Positions 11,601 through 23,500 of a DNA stretch of 64,000 bases are shown here, piece by piece (within the stretch, counting starts at the first letter, position 1; the number at the start of each line of letters is the position of its first letter). The position numbers and the translations under genes are program-made. Source of the DNA: Meghimatium bilineatum (lineage: Eukaryota > Mollusca > Gastropoda > Stylommatophora > Philomycidae); NCBI GenBank assembly GCA_034231615.1, contig CM067315.1, forward strand, positions 28,257,623-28,321,622, read 5' to 3'. Below the pieces are notes generated by a model. It was not told the origin of the DNA and ran no database searches. It saw only the letters and a program-made list of their open reading frames with translations.

Positions 11601-12202
11601 TCTCCCCCCTTCCCACACACACACACACACACACACAAATAGAAAATCAGAGCATGAGAACATGATATTCTGTAGTAGAAAGCAATACAAAAAAGGTCTA
11701 GTGAACCCGCACATCAATAGCTAGTTTCCCGACGAGCAAGTAATTAGAAACCCCATAAAAACGGGGAAATTAGTTCAGTTCTTTTATGAGGTAAATTTAC
11801 CAGATTCGTATCTCAGAACCTACATATTTTTATTATTTCTTCTTCTTCTTTCGTTCACTTGAAACATGTCTATATCTGTAATTCTATCTCCTTAATAAAA
11901 CTCACTGTCTTTTGTAGTTCATACAGTGTCCCATAGAGCTTTGATTCCAGTGTTGTTTCCTCTAGCCAATATGTATGCCTCAGCGTTTCATGCTCATAAT
12001 ACTCTTGAAGTAATTTTTATTATAATTTATTTTATGTTTCAGTTTCCACGAAGGAACTAAAGGTGTCTGTAAACCATACTTGAGAGTCAATCAGCCTTGC
12101 ACACCCGGGACTGCTCCAGAGGGGACCTGTGGTTGCGGCCACGCATTTCTGTGCTATGGTAGGTCTGGAGACTCTCCAAGATGTCACATCATACTCCCGT
12201 GA
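8613..12202 (+). CDS. Gene A: secreted ten-cysteine AVIT/prokineticin-like peptide
   Basis: Two exons, 8613-8731 and 12043-12202, joined in phase 2 (GG|T = Gly), encode 92 residues ending in TGA. Residues 1 to about 19 are a signal peptide (MISQTVVVVCILGLALAVV). The mature chain has ten cysteines spaced C-x5-C-x4-CC-x13-C-x9-C-x9-C-x-C-x5-C-x9-C, the order and near-exact spacing of the AVIT/prokineticin fold. The usual AVIT N-terminus is absent (DDFC here). Borders are GG|gtttgt and tttcag|T. AATAAA lies 68 bp after the stop. The 3.3-kb intron holds SINE and LINE debris. The protein is predicted to be an extracellular, disulfide-stabilised ligand or peptide. Receptor and role are unknown, and a hormone-like, immune or secreted-effector use cannot be told apart. 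The closest relative here is gene B. Confidence 0.82.
9087..9287. repeat. Duplicated 200-bp block (copy 2)
   Basis: Second copy of 5544-5745, in the same orientation, inside the gene A intron. Confidence 0.8.
9335..9765 (+). mobile_element. RNase H LINE 3' end (family N)
   Basis: Diverged copy of the segment downstream of RNase H in the LINE at 63062-63655: MTSPNPKDNINL, QSIIF and a CxxC...H...C zinc-finger-like block. It ends with the signature GGGTCAAAGGGCATGAGCCC and an ACCAACCAACC tail. It lies in the gene A intron. Confidence 0.8.
9850..11836. other. Intronic AT-rich and simple sequence
   Basis: No exon recognised. It contains a TAATAATAAAT-rich tract at 10248-10425. Diverged TTAGTCGAAA-type PLE-end motifs lie near 10107 (minus) and 10700 (plus). 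There is a 37-bp tandem block with CCAGTGGAC near 11259-11340 and a CA microsatellite at 11614-11636. Confidence 0.6.
11837..11960 (-). mobile_element. SINE-like family S fragment
   Basis: Starts with CTTCTTCTTTCGTTCAC and ACTTGAAACATGTCTATATC, the complement of the AAG-tailed element at 30958-31022. Copies also sit at 5578 and 9118. Confidence 0.55.
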
Positions 12203-12269
12203 AGAGTTTCCAGTTATTTCAACAGACAACTTAATGAAACGTACATGAAATCAACAGTATCATGAGATA

Positions 12270-12275
12270 AATAAA
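12270..12275 (+). terminator. Polyadenylation signal of gene A
   Basis: AATAAA 68 bp after the gene A stop codon. Confidence 0.6.
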
Positions 12276-12439
12276 CACATAAGAACAGCATGTCTTGTGT
12301 GAATATTCTTTATGTATAAATATATAAAGAAACATTTGACAGTGCTCCTTTTTAATTTTGATTGTATGTGCGTGTGTTTTTTTATTAGTCTTTTATTATT
12401 GTCATGCGTATGGATTAATTCTACTGTAACATTTTTTCG

Positions 12440-13660
12440 TCTGCGTTCACTCTCTGATAGCCAAAACTAGAGTAGGTGTGATTTTGTCGGAAGCGTGAAG
12501 TTTCTTGCGCTGCGGGTTTCACATCGGAGATGCGTTATTTTGCGCCTTCCGGTGCAGCACATCCGTTTTCTGCATGTGTTTGGTTCGGGTGAGCTTCACT
12601 AGTTTGTGACATTCTTCCTATTTGTCACCAGGCGATGGATGTGTATCGACTCTGCGTTGTGATGGTGTTTGACCTATTGTGGCCCTGGACTTTACAGGTC
12701 AAAATATGTCCCTTTTAGGCAGTCTCCGAGAAAGCGGTAATCAATCGGTAGGCATAGATCAACTAAGTCGTATAATCGCATGATGTGTTCCGCTGCGAGT
12801 GAGCTTTTCTCGCGTAATTAGACGCATTTCCCCTGTGCCCATCGGATACTGAACATTTTCTTATATGTGAGCATGATTCCGGTACAGAAAACAATCAACT
12901 ATAAAATTGGGCTCCAGTTCGTTCTCCATATACGCCGATCAATCACTCACTGACATCGTGAACACTTCATCCAAGTCTGTGCCTTTACACTTATCTGGGA
13001 GCACCGAGGACCATTTGCTGCTTATTTTCTATGATATTTTCTTCTTGTAGTTAGCTAGACGCTTGTTCTCGAGCTGAGCAATGCTTTAGTTATGATTTCC
13101 ATATATCATTTTCTTGATTTTATTTGCACATAGAGGGATGTGATGCCCTCTCGTTGTACTCAATATGTTAGTCTTGCTTCTCTTGGGATTTTCTCACGAT
13201 TATCTGTGTTGGTGGCGACAGTTACCCTTATTGGACCATCGACGTAAGCCACTCCTCCAATGCATCTGAATTTTAGCTGACCGAGCCGGGGTGCCGTGAA
13301 TCAACGTGTGTCGACAGTGCCTCTGTATGTGTTAACGCAGAAGTTTCGAGGATATTCCTTGTCTTCTTTGCAGTGAATTCTCATTCCATTTGCAGCATTC
13401 ACGGACACTATCCCTAAAAGTGTTGGCCAGGAACACAACACGAGCCGTTGTATTTGTTTCCAGAGTGTACCATGAAGAGGATCTTTTAGGATATTCGTGT
13501 TTTTTTTATCTAACCCTAGAATTCACACACGAGCAATGTGAATCTCTTTGCAGTCTGAGGCTGACCTGTTTATACTCTTCATCGACACCTTTTACCCTGC
13601 CATCAAGTTCACATCCGAGACTACATCCCACGTGGAGTTTCTTGAGATATTAATTTACCA
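12440..13660. mobile_element. Dispersed repeat Q, probably PLE-associated
   Basis: Homologous, block by block, to 53298-54540 and 56640-57120: a CTGCGTTCRCTCTC head, AGCACATCCGTTTTC, GTGTGTAGTGACTC-like, and CCCATCGGATACTGAAC. Its end shows a segment with TTTCCAGWGTGYACC. A related block follows the PLE C-terminus at 15280, so Q may be a PLE terminal repeat. No ORF of its own. Confidence 0.55.
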
Positions 13661-14397
13661 TTCAATCCTCCTGTCATAGCACATTGGTATACTACAAACC
13701 GACTGATGCCCATAACTTTCTCCTCAACATCTCCTCTCATTCGTCTGTCTGTCGCGATCCCTTGTCATTCTCTAACTTCAACGCCTGTGGCGTCTGTTTT
13801 GTGATGAAGAGGACTTTCTCAAGAAAGCGCCTAAAATGATAGATATTTTGCGCTGTCGCCTATACCATTATATCTTCCTTAAGTCTACCATGATTCGAGT
13901 GTTCAGTCTCTCTCGCCAGGAAACCCTCAAGAACACTCGAAGTTCTTCCTGCATGGACAGACTCAAACTTGTTCCCATCTTCCATCCCTATAGCCGTACT
14001 GCCCATCATGTCCTATTCCGACAACTTCCTCCTCTACAGTCGGATCCAAAGACGCGTGATGTATTGTGACCACAACCCACCCACCCTTCCCACCCACAGT
14101 TGCTTACAGAAGAGGAAAGAACATTGAGTATATATTTGTTCGGAGTTATCTCAAATCTGACGGTGCTTAATCACTTTGACAAAATCAGCTACAAACATAG
14201 TAAAGGCTACACATGTACCTATTTCATCCAGATCTGGTTTATAACATTCCACAGAGGCACCTTTACTATTGAAGAGAATTTCACATGTGTGTCCCAGAAA
14301 CATTCCCATTGTTTTACAACCTTAGCACGTATGAGGTTGTGTCTATGGATTTCACCAATGACTCACTAGACAAACCCCCATGTAACACAGAATACCT

Positions 14398-14466
14398 TAG
14401 TAGATGACATGCTGTTATATTGATGTTCTCTTATGGAAGCTTTGTAGCATGTCATCTATACAATTA
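14398..14466. mobile_element. Small foldback MITE-like element, copy 1
   Basis: Ends are inverted: TAGATGACATGC at the left, GCATGTCATCTA at the right. Copies are at 32551-32622 and 35940-36003, each embedded in the same longer repeat that contains CCACTAGACAAACC. Confidence 0.6.
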
Positions 14467-14710
14467 TAGATCTCTTCTGCGTAGAAGGTTCCTTCAAACG
14501 GCATTGCACTAAGCCGAAAACTGAAGTCTCCTGGATATGAAATAAAGCTCAGAGACACCACTCAACTCCACATAGGAATTAAGAGCTAATCGCTTCAATT
14601 TCCTATGGTTCTCAATCAATCAGAACTTTAGCAGCGTCAAAATCTGCACGTGTTGCACCATGATATACATAGGTGAGACTGGAAGGAGGTTTGCAGATTG
14701 ATTCTGTGAA

Positions 14711-15100
14711 CATGCGTCAATCAATCAATCAATCAATCAAGTGCCATGGAAATTGGAGTAGGCGATGATGCTTCTCCACAACTCTCTGCCTCTTGTGTTG
14801 TTAATAAGTTCAATTGGGGACTTCTTTTTGTGCCACAGTGACAACCCATCCAGAAACTTTTTTCTTTGTCTTCCTCTGTCTCTTCTCCCCCTGATTTTTC
14901 CGGTGGTTACAAAATGTTCATGTTTTACTTTTCTCATCATATGACCTAAAAATCTTGATTGTCTGTTTCTAATTCTCGCTATAATGGAAATTTCGTCATT
15001 CTTCTTAAAAGCCACATCTCAGTTACCTCCAGCTTATCTTGTGCACTTTTGTTTACTGTTGTATGCATTGGTAGTATTCCATTGAATAGAGTAAAATACA
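14711..15100 (-). mobile_element. LINE family Y 3' end nested in PLE
   Basis: The minus-strand frame from 15015 to 14737 encodes RNRQSRFLGHM, VTTGKIRGRRDRGRQ, LSLWHKKKSP and RELWRSI and ends in HGT. A 3' tail of CAATCAATCAAT complements lies at the left boundary. It splits the PLE GIY-YIG region between EHA and the IKNQTG block. 5'-truncated. Confidence 0.8.
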
Positions 15101-15342
15101 TACATCATAGCATCAAAAATCAGACTGGTACTCCTGTAGCTGACCACTTCAATGATACAGGTTATCGGAGTGCCCACGATATTCATGTGACGGGAATTAA
15201 GTCGTGCTTCTCAAATGACCGGACCTGGCACGCGCTTGATAACCGTTTTATATATTTAAACAATTTGTTCCATGTTCACCACGAGAAGGTGTCTTTAGTA
15301 TCTTGGTTATCTGGTAACCATCAGATTGCACGAGAGATTCTT

Positions 15343-15630
15343 CTTCTTCTTCTGCGTTCGTTCTCAAACTCCTGCAGATCAGTAGGATGTAGTCCTGAGA
15401 ACGGAATGCGTTATGTCATGGTTTACAGCATTGCTGTGATATCTGCGCCTTTCGGCCTGACATATCCGACTTCAGCATGACTTTGGGTCACTGACCCTAT
15501 ATGGATGGGACAGCCAACTCCATCCCATAACCTCCTTAGTCGCCTCGTACGACATGCATGAAAGGTAAACAGTGTTACTATTCTTTGCTCCCCTTTCGCG
15601 CCTCGACAACACACGGGCGAGCACGAGAGC
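15343..15630 (-). mobile_element. SINE-like retroposon R copy
   Basis: Opens with CTTCTTCTTCTGCGTTCG, followed by CTCCTGCAGATCAGTAGGAT, CGGAATGCGTTATG, TTCGGCCTGACA and TTGCTCCCCTTTCG. Homologues lie at 3715, 24845, 38004, 58195, 61540, 62590 and 63705. Its true 3' tail (AAG repeat) is at the left, hence minus. Confidence 0.75.
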
Positions 15631-16007
15631 TATCCATATTCCTTTGAACCCCATGAATAATATCAAGCAAAATATAGCGACGATGAATCAAGCGTCCAAC
15701 GCTATTAAATTTTCTTCATGGTCAAAAGCATACAGAGAAACTGAACAGATAGACAATTGGGAACATAAGGAGAATCGATAATATATTCTCACAGCAGCCA
15801 AGCTTTAATCCAACAGGTGAGACTTGGAACATGGTAATCAAATTTTGCTGATATACTGAAACACATAACAGACACAGATCTACGTTTCGAAAACAATGTC
15901 TTTATTTAAAAGACATTCACAACAAAAAACGAGGAGTAAGAACTGCGCTATTGACGTTCATGTTCAAATGACAGAGCTAAATAAAGATATAATTCTGAAG
16001 AATAAAA
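15631..16007. other. Gap: nothing recognised
   Basis: AT-rich sequence without a supported exon or repeat match in this window. Confidence 0.4.
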
Positions 16008-16333
16008 ACTAGATGCTCACAGGTGAAAATACTAGATGGTCACAGGTGAAAATACTAGATGGTCACAGGTGAAAATACTAGATGGTCACAGGTGAAAATA
16101 CTAGATGGTCACAGGTGAAAATACTAGATGGTCACAGGTGAAAATACTAGATGGTCACAGGTGAAAATACTAGATGGTCACAGGTGAAAATACTAGATGG
16201 TCACAGGTGAAAATACTAGATGGTCACAGGTGAAAATACTAGATGGTCACAGGTGAAAATACTAGATGGTCACAGGTGAAAATACTAGATGGTCACAGGT
16301 GAAAATACTAGATGGTCACAGGTGAAAATACTC
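16008..16333. repeat. 23-bp minisatellite, 14 near-identical copies
   Basis: ACTAGATGGTCACAGGTGAA-type unit. The copies are almost all identical, which suggests recent expansion or homogenisation. Confidence 0.95.
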
Positions 16334-16609
16334 AAGAAGAACATACAGGACACACCGAAATAACGATGAAACGAATCGAAATGACGGAACAAAGAGATAT
16401 TATTTATACCACTGGCGGGCTTTGATCATAAAGGGTTCAATCGTGTAAAATCTATAACTATTGAATGGTCATGCGACCTATCGCGGTATTTCACACCATC
16501 CATCTCCATCCATCATCTGTCGGTGAAGGGTTCTCACTATCTACTTTGATGTCCCAGATTGTGAACAGCCCTCCCTTCTTGCTGAGATGTGACTACCCAA
16601 TTCTGGCAT

Positions 16610-17112
16610 ACTCTAACCGTTACTATATCTCTAGTTTGTAGTTTTTACTCTAACCGTTACTATATCTCTAGTTTGTAGTTTTTACTCTAACCGTTACTAT
16701 ATCTCTAGTTTGTAGTTTTTACTCTAACCGTTACTATATCTCTAGTTTGTAGTTTTTACTCTAACCGTTACTATATCTCTAGTTTGTAGTTTTTACTCTA
16801 ACCGTTACTATATCTCTAGTTTGTAGTTTTTACTGTAACCGTTACTATATCTCTAGTTTGTAGTTTTTACTGTAACCGTTACTATATCTCTAGTTTGTAG
16901 TTTCTACTCTAACCGTTACTATAGCTCCTAGTTTGTAGTTTCTACTCTAACCGTTACTATAGCTCTTAGTTTGTAGTTTCTACTCTAACCGTTACTATAG
17001 CTCCTAGTTTGTAGTTTCTACTCCAACTGTTACTATACCTCTAGTTTGCAGTTTCTACTCTAACCATTACTATAGCTCCTAGTTTGTAGTTTGTTCTCTA
17101 ATCGTTACTATA
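16610..17112. repeat. 36-bp minisatellite, left part
   Basis: About 14 copies built from CTCTAACCGTTACTATA and CTAGTTTGTAGTTT. Related, more degenerate copies resume at 19038-19560 after an intervening LINE. Confidence 0.95.
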
Positions 17113-19037
17113 AAGGTTCGAAACTAAAGATAACAGCCTGGTGGACAGAAGAGGTAAAGAACGCAACGAAAGATAAAAAAACAAAAATACAAGAAGTGGG
17201 CAATAAGCAAAACACATGAAGATTACTTAGCATATAAGATAGCAAAGATACGCACCAAGAAAATCATTAAAACTGCAAAAGTTATGTCATGGCAAGAATA
17301 TAGAATAATGCTCAACAAGGATAGACAAAACGCACCAAAGATGTTCTACAAGAAAGTACAAAACATGAGAAGTAAAAAAGACACGAAACAACAGAAATAA
17401 TCAATGATGAACACGGCAACGTACTAAATAGACCCCAGGAAATCATGGGAAGATGGAAAAATTACTTCAATCAACTGTTAAACTTAGAGGAATGAGAAGC
17501 GATTACAACAACAAATACAATAGAAGAAGACCTAGAACCATACATCCTGAAATCCGAAATTGAAGACGCAATTAAACATGCACCAAACAAAGCACTAGGA
17601 ATAGACTTCATACCTATAGAACTAATAAAATGCTAACAATAAAGGATATAAAGTGGCTACATAGACTGTCCAATGTGATATGGAAGACACAAATGACACC
17701 ACAGGAGTGCAGTACAGCGGTGGTTGTTCCCATCTAGAAGAAAAAATGCAGTAAGAGGGATTATACTAAGTATAGAGGCATTTCATTCTTAAGCCACATA
17801 GGAAAAATCTTTAGCAAGATACTTGAGAGAAGAAGGCGCCAAAATATAGAACCACGGCTCAACAACACACAAATGAACTTCCAGAAAAATAAAAACTGTA
17901 CAAATGCAATCTTCGCCATCAAACAACTTTCAGAAAGAGTGATAGAACATAACCAAGACTTATATTTAGCTTTCGTAGACCAAGAGAAAGCTTTCGACAG
18001 AGTGGATAGAGCACAACTATGGATAACACTACAGACATAGAGTTCCCAAACACCTGATAAGCCTATGTCAGAGCATATACGCCAACAGTCAATGCTCAGT
18101 AAGAACGAGCACAGGTACATCGTATAATTTCCAAATCCACTCTGGTGTGAGACAGGGATGTGTATTATACTCCCTATTGTTCATAACATACATAGATCAC
18201 ATCTGCAAAGTAGCAAAGACAAGGGAAGGAAACAATCTGAAGGATAACTTAAATGAGCTACTGTTTGCAGATGATCAAGCACTAGTGGCATCATCAGAAG
18301 AGGATCTGGAAAGACAAATGGACAGATTACATCGCACATACCATAACTTTAACATGAAGATAAATATAGAAAAGACCGAGGTGATGAAGATAGGAAGAAC
18401 AGAAAGAAACACCACAATATATATAATATATATATTGGAAACAACAGACTTAAACAGGTGACAGAATTCACATTCCTAGGAAGCAATATAACAACAGACT
18501 CCAAGAGCAGCAAAGAAATACATAATAGATGTAGTAAAAATGACACAAATCTTTAGAAACAAAAATGCAGATTTAAACACCAAAATAACACTATTCATAA
18601 CAATTATTATGCCAACGCTGTGCTACCAGTGCTGAACATGGAAAACGACAGCACAAGATAAACATACACTGGTGACAGCTGAAATGGTATGCTTACGCAT
18701 AATCCTAGGAATATCGCTAAGAGACAGAATGAGGAATGAGTACATTCGACAAAGAACCGGCACCACCTAAATCTTGGAATATATCACGAGACAACAGATC
18801 ACATGGTTTGCGCACATCAGCAGACTACCATAACACAGTATACCACAGCAAGCTATGCTACACAGATATAGCGAAGGCAGACCTAGAGGCCGACCGAGAA
18901 AACGATGGACCACGGAAAAGAGGCTACAAAGTCCACAATATACTCAGCACACAAGAGTTCCGTCTCCAGAAAACTCTTCTACCCCTGACACCGAAAGGCA
19001 ACAAAGGATTGATTTTAGCTAATAGATAGATAGATAA
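17113..19037 (+). mobile_element. LINE family A relic with reverse transcriptase
   Basis: Fragmented frames give the RT domain in order: a PNKALGID motif (about 17580), FVDQEKAFDRVD (17970), the SGVRQGCVL motif (18140) and the catalytic LLFADDQALVAS (18262). They continue with KINIEKTEV, a YQC.TWKTTAQDK block, an FAHISRLP block and a GRPRGRPRKRW tail. The 3' end is a TAGATAGATAGATA tail. Many stops are present. It has inserted into a minisatellite that continues on both sides. Confidence 0.85.
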
Positions 19038-19560
19038 ATTGTTACTATATTACTAGTATGTAGATTGTACTCTAACCGTTACTATAGGTCTAGTTTATAC
19101 TCCTACTATAGCTCTAATTTTTAACTTGTACTCTAACAGTTACTATATATCTAGTTTATACTCTAACAGTTATTATATATCTAGTTTGTATTATGTTATT
19201 ACAGCTCTAGTTTGTGTTCTAACCTTTACTATAGATCTAGTTTGTACTCTTACTATAGCTCTAGTTTGTACTCTAACTGTTACTATAGCTCTAGTTTGTA
19301 CTATAAACGTTACTGCAGCTCTAGTTTGTACTATAAAGGTTACTATAAATCTATCTTGTACTCTTACTATAGCTCTAGTTTGTACTCTAACTGTTAGTAT
19401 AACTCTAGTTTGTACTATAACCGTTACTGTAGCTCTAGTTTGTACTATACCGTTACTATAGCTCTAGTTTGTACTATAAACGTTACTATAGATCTAGTGT
19501 GTACTCTTACTATAACTCTAGTTTGTACTCTGTTACTACAGCTCTAGTTTTTACCTGCTG
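19038..19560. repeat. Minisatellite, right part (degenerate)
   Basis: Units of GTTACTATAGCTCTAGTTTG with variable length. Together with 16610-17112 it forms one array split by the LINE. The open frame at 19126-19461 is a repeat artefact. Confidence 0.9.
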
Positions 19561-19654
19561 ATACTTTCACATGGATTCTGAATGTGTATTTTTTCTGTGT
19601 TTCCCATCGATTATAGTCCTGTGGTCTCATTGAAATGCCAAGAAATGCATGATG

Positions 19655-20110
19655 ACTACACACGCGGAAAAAAAACTAAGTTACATCTATTAAGACGCTA
19701 TATTTTTCCATTGGCAACATATGGTTGTGAAAGTGGTCAATGACATCAGCAGTGGAAAAGAAAAAATCGGGATTTGGAATGAAATGTTATAGAAAGATCC
19801 AAAAAATATCATGGGCAGAAAGACGAACCACCGCAGACGTTCACAAAGATATGAATATAAAAGAATGCTGGCTCCTCAAAATTATCAAAAAACGCAAGCT
19901 AACATTTTTCGGACATATAAAAAGACTCAATGACTTAGAAAGACTATTTATGGAGGGGACAAGAAACAAGAGGGACCAAGACTACGATGGACACTGGTTA
20001 TCGAAGACCTAAAGCTGAACATGACGATGGAAGAAGCTGGACAGCTTGCACATAACCGAGAGGCTTACAAAGTGACAGTGAGGACAACGTTCTGTAAAGG
20101 ACACTTCACA
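19655..20110 (+). mobile_element. LINE RT C-terminal relic (same family as 2305)
   Basis: Blocks YGCES, KCYRKIQKIS, CWLLKI and LTFFGHIKRL match the element at 2305-2766. Frameshifted and truncated. Confidence 0.75.
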
Positions 20111-20453
20111 TAGAAAGAGGTGTCACATTAGAATCACAATTCAAAAGTGATGGTATTTAAAATGTTCTGTTATTGCTTTGGCTGTCAATACATTTTATAA
20201 CGCGACGTTGCCAATGAAAATCATGGAATAAAGTCAAATTCAAGTCTTCTAATTCAAATCTGTTTATCTATTCCCTACAGATTAGTTGGAACTTGTTACA
20301 TTTCGATATCCGGGCATACGTTATACTCACTAAAAGATAAAATAGATAAGCTAAGGCCGTAACATAGTAAACTAATATCATTTTTACGAATATATTTTCC
20401 AGTTTTGGACACTCTTTTAAATTTATTTGAAAATAAAAATATACAGATTGAAC
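20111..20453. other. Gap: upstream region of gene B
   Basis: AT-rich, with no exon recognised. It contains the sequence leading to the gene B promoter. Confidence 0.4.
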
Positions 20454-20461
20454 TATAAATA
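20454..20461 (+). promoter_or_regulatory. TATA box of gene B
   Basis: TATAAATA 94 bp before the ATG. GATCTGGTCG follows downstream, as in gene A. Confidence 0.65.
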
Positions 20462-20554
20462 TGAACACAGATCTGGTCGAAAGATTTACTTCAAAAGAAA
20501 CGGCTAAGAAACAGTTGTTTTAGAATTTAGACAGTGACTTGGTCAATTCAAAAA

Positions 20555-23500
20555 ATGAATATGTATTACGCAGTTTTATTTGTGTGCCTTTTTGGCTTAA
20601 CTGTGGGAGTTGTGGATGAGCCATGTAGTGTTGTATCTGACTGCGGCTCTAATGAATGTTGCGCTTCACATCCTGGGTGTGTATTACTTTGTACTGATAA
20701 TCTGTAACGATATTTTCGTGACGTGTTTTCAAAATTGTTATCATCAGTATTATTCTCATCTTGTGTAATGAAGTGCGATGTAGAAGATCATATATCTCTT
20801 CAATATTACAACCTCAGCTGTGCGTATTCTCTCCGCTGCTAAAGCTTTACTATAATTTGTTGTTAAACTGTTCATCATCTTTTCTTTTTGGTCTTTCTTT
20901 CTCCCCCTGGTCTCAATTTTCATTGCCGTTATTTTGTTTTCCAAAAATCCTCTTCTCATGGTGTAGTTAACAAATGTAGATTGCTTTTTTATGTTTGTAA
21001 ATAACTTTCATTTGGCGTCGTTCTTCTAAATATTGTTACATTTTGATTTCTTTTTTAGTTTTTATATTTGTCCTTTTCCTTCTCAATCGATTCATAAATC
21101 CATATTGAATTGTGGGCCAGTTAAAAAAAATTCAACTCCGTCGAATTAGCTATCGGATGAAAAGATTGCCTACATTGTACTGACGATACGATTTGATATA
21201 CTGGTGACGTCTACAAATTCGACATTATACATTGATTAACATGAAAGCATAACCATATAAAACGTTGAAAATTGAAAATGTGAAAGTTGGAAACTTATTG
21301 AAATATAAAGCGTACGACATTTTTTAATCAATTGTATATATTCCAATTCAGGCGACATTAAATTATTCACGAAATAAAAGTTATACAACAATTCCACATA
21401 TGACCATATCAACATATGTTTTTTTCTCGAATTGATGTGGATACATGTATTGACTAGTACATTTGAACTAGAGAGCACACAAAAAATATGCGCGTTTTAG
21501 CTGGAGTGTGATGGGTCAAAGGGCATGAGCCCATGGACCGCTGGATCAGCATCCAATCAACCAACCAGCTAGAGTGTGAAATGATACGCGCATTTAAAGG
21601 AAAACCCCATATCCACATCTTCATAGATGCACAGGTTGCTATGAGCAGAAATGCTCAAATTGATAGTTGTTCATTTCAGTTTACTGGTTAGACTAAAATA
21701 TCATCAGAATTACTACAACTGATAAAGCCTGCAGTCGCTCATTCTGGATGACATCTACAACAGTTACTACAACTGATAAAGCCTGCAGTCGCTCATTCTG
21801 GATGACATCTACAACAGTTACTACAACTGATAAATCCTGCAGTCGCTCATTCTGGATGACATCTACAACAGTTACTACAACTGATAAATCCTGCAGTCGC
21901 TCATTCTGGATGACATCTACAACAGTTACTACAACTGATAAATCCTGCAGTCCCTCATTCTGGATGACATCTACAACAGTTACTACAATTGATAAATCCT
22001 GCAGTCGCTCATTCTGGATGACATCTACAACAGTTACTACAACTGATAAATCCTGCAGTCCCTCATTCTGGATGACATCTACAACAGTTACTACAACTGA
22101 TAAAGCCTGCAGTCGCTCATTCTGGATGACATCTACAACAGTTACTACAACTGATAAAGCCTGCAGTCACTTATTCTGGATGACATCTACAACAGTTACT
22201 ACAACTGATAAAGCCTGTAGTCCCTCATTCTGGATGACATCTACAACAGTTACTACAACTGATAAAGCCTGCAGTCCCTCATTCTGGATGACATCTACAA
22301 CAGTTACTACAACTGATAAATCCTGCAGTCCCTCATTCTGGATGACATCTACAACAGTTACTACAACTGATAAAGCCTGCAGTCGCTCATTCTGGATGAC
22401 ATCTACAACAGTTACTACAACTGATAAAGCCTGCAGTCACTCATTCTGGATGACATCTACAACAGTTACTACAACTGATAAAGCCTGCAGTCACTCATTC
22501 TGGATGACATCTACAACAGTTACTACAACTGATAAAGCCTGCAGTCCCTCATTCTGGATGACATCTACAACAGTTACTACAACTGATAAATCCTGCAGTC
22601 GCTCATTCTGAATGACAACTACAACAGTTACTACAACTGATAAAGCCTGCAGTCGCTCATTCTGGATGACATCTACAACAGTTACTACAACTGATAAAGC
22701 CTGCAGTCACTCATTCTGGATGACATCAACAACAGTTACTACAACTGATAACGCCTGCAGTCACTCATTCTGGATGACATCTACAACAGTTACTACAACT
22801 GATAAAGCCTGCAGTCACTCATTCTGGATGACATCTACAACAGTTACTACAACTGATAAAGCCTGCAGTCACTCATTCTGGATGACATCTATAACAGTTA
22901 CTACAACTGATAAAGCCTGCAGTCACTCATTCTGGATGACATCTACAACAGTTACTACAACTGATAAAGCCTGCAGTCGCTCATTCTGGATGACATCTAC
23001 AACAGTTACTACAACTGATAAAGCCTGCAGTCACTCATTCTGGATGACATCTACAACAGTTACTACAACTGATAAAGCCTGCAGTCACTCATTCTGGATG
23101 ACATCTACAACAGTTACTACAACTGATAAAGCCTGCAGTCACTCATTCTGGATGACATCTACAACAGTTACTACAACTGATAAAGCCTGCAGTCACTCAT
23201 TCTGGATGACATCTACAACAGTTACTACAACTGATAAAGCCTGCAGTCACTCATTCTGGATGACATCTACAACAGTTACTACAACTGATAAAGCCTGCAG
23301 TCACTCATTCTGGATGACATCTATAACAGTTACTACAACTGATAAAGCCTGCAGTCACTCATTCTGGATGACATCTACAACAGTTACTACAACTGATAAA
23401 GCCTGCAGTCGCTCATTCTGGATGACATCTACAACAGTTACTACAACTGATAAAGCCTGCAGTCACTCATTTTGGATGACATCTACAACAGTTACTACAA

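Larger units (their letters stand above)
13670..15310 (+). mobile_element. Penelope-like element relic with GIY-YIG end
   Basis: Broken frames give the PLE reverse transcriptase C-terminal block (YYKPTDAHNFLL, 13690), then a GIY-YIG endonuclease-like segment at about 14640-14710 (CCTMIYIGETGRRFAD, EH). After an interrupting minus-strand LINE it resumes at 15112 (NQTGTPVADHFND, AHDIHVTGI, LDNRFI). Frameshifts, stops and two insertions (a small MITE near 14400 and a LINE at 14711-15100) show that it is inactive. PLEs normally carry RT followed by GIY-YIG, as seen here. Confidence 0.75.

Noticed and set aside
16008..16333. Possible CRISPR array
   Set aside because: Direct 23-bp units are contiguous without unique spacers: a minisatellite in a eukaryotic context.
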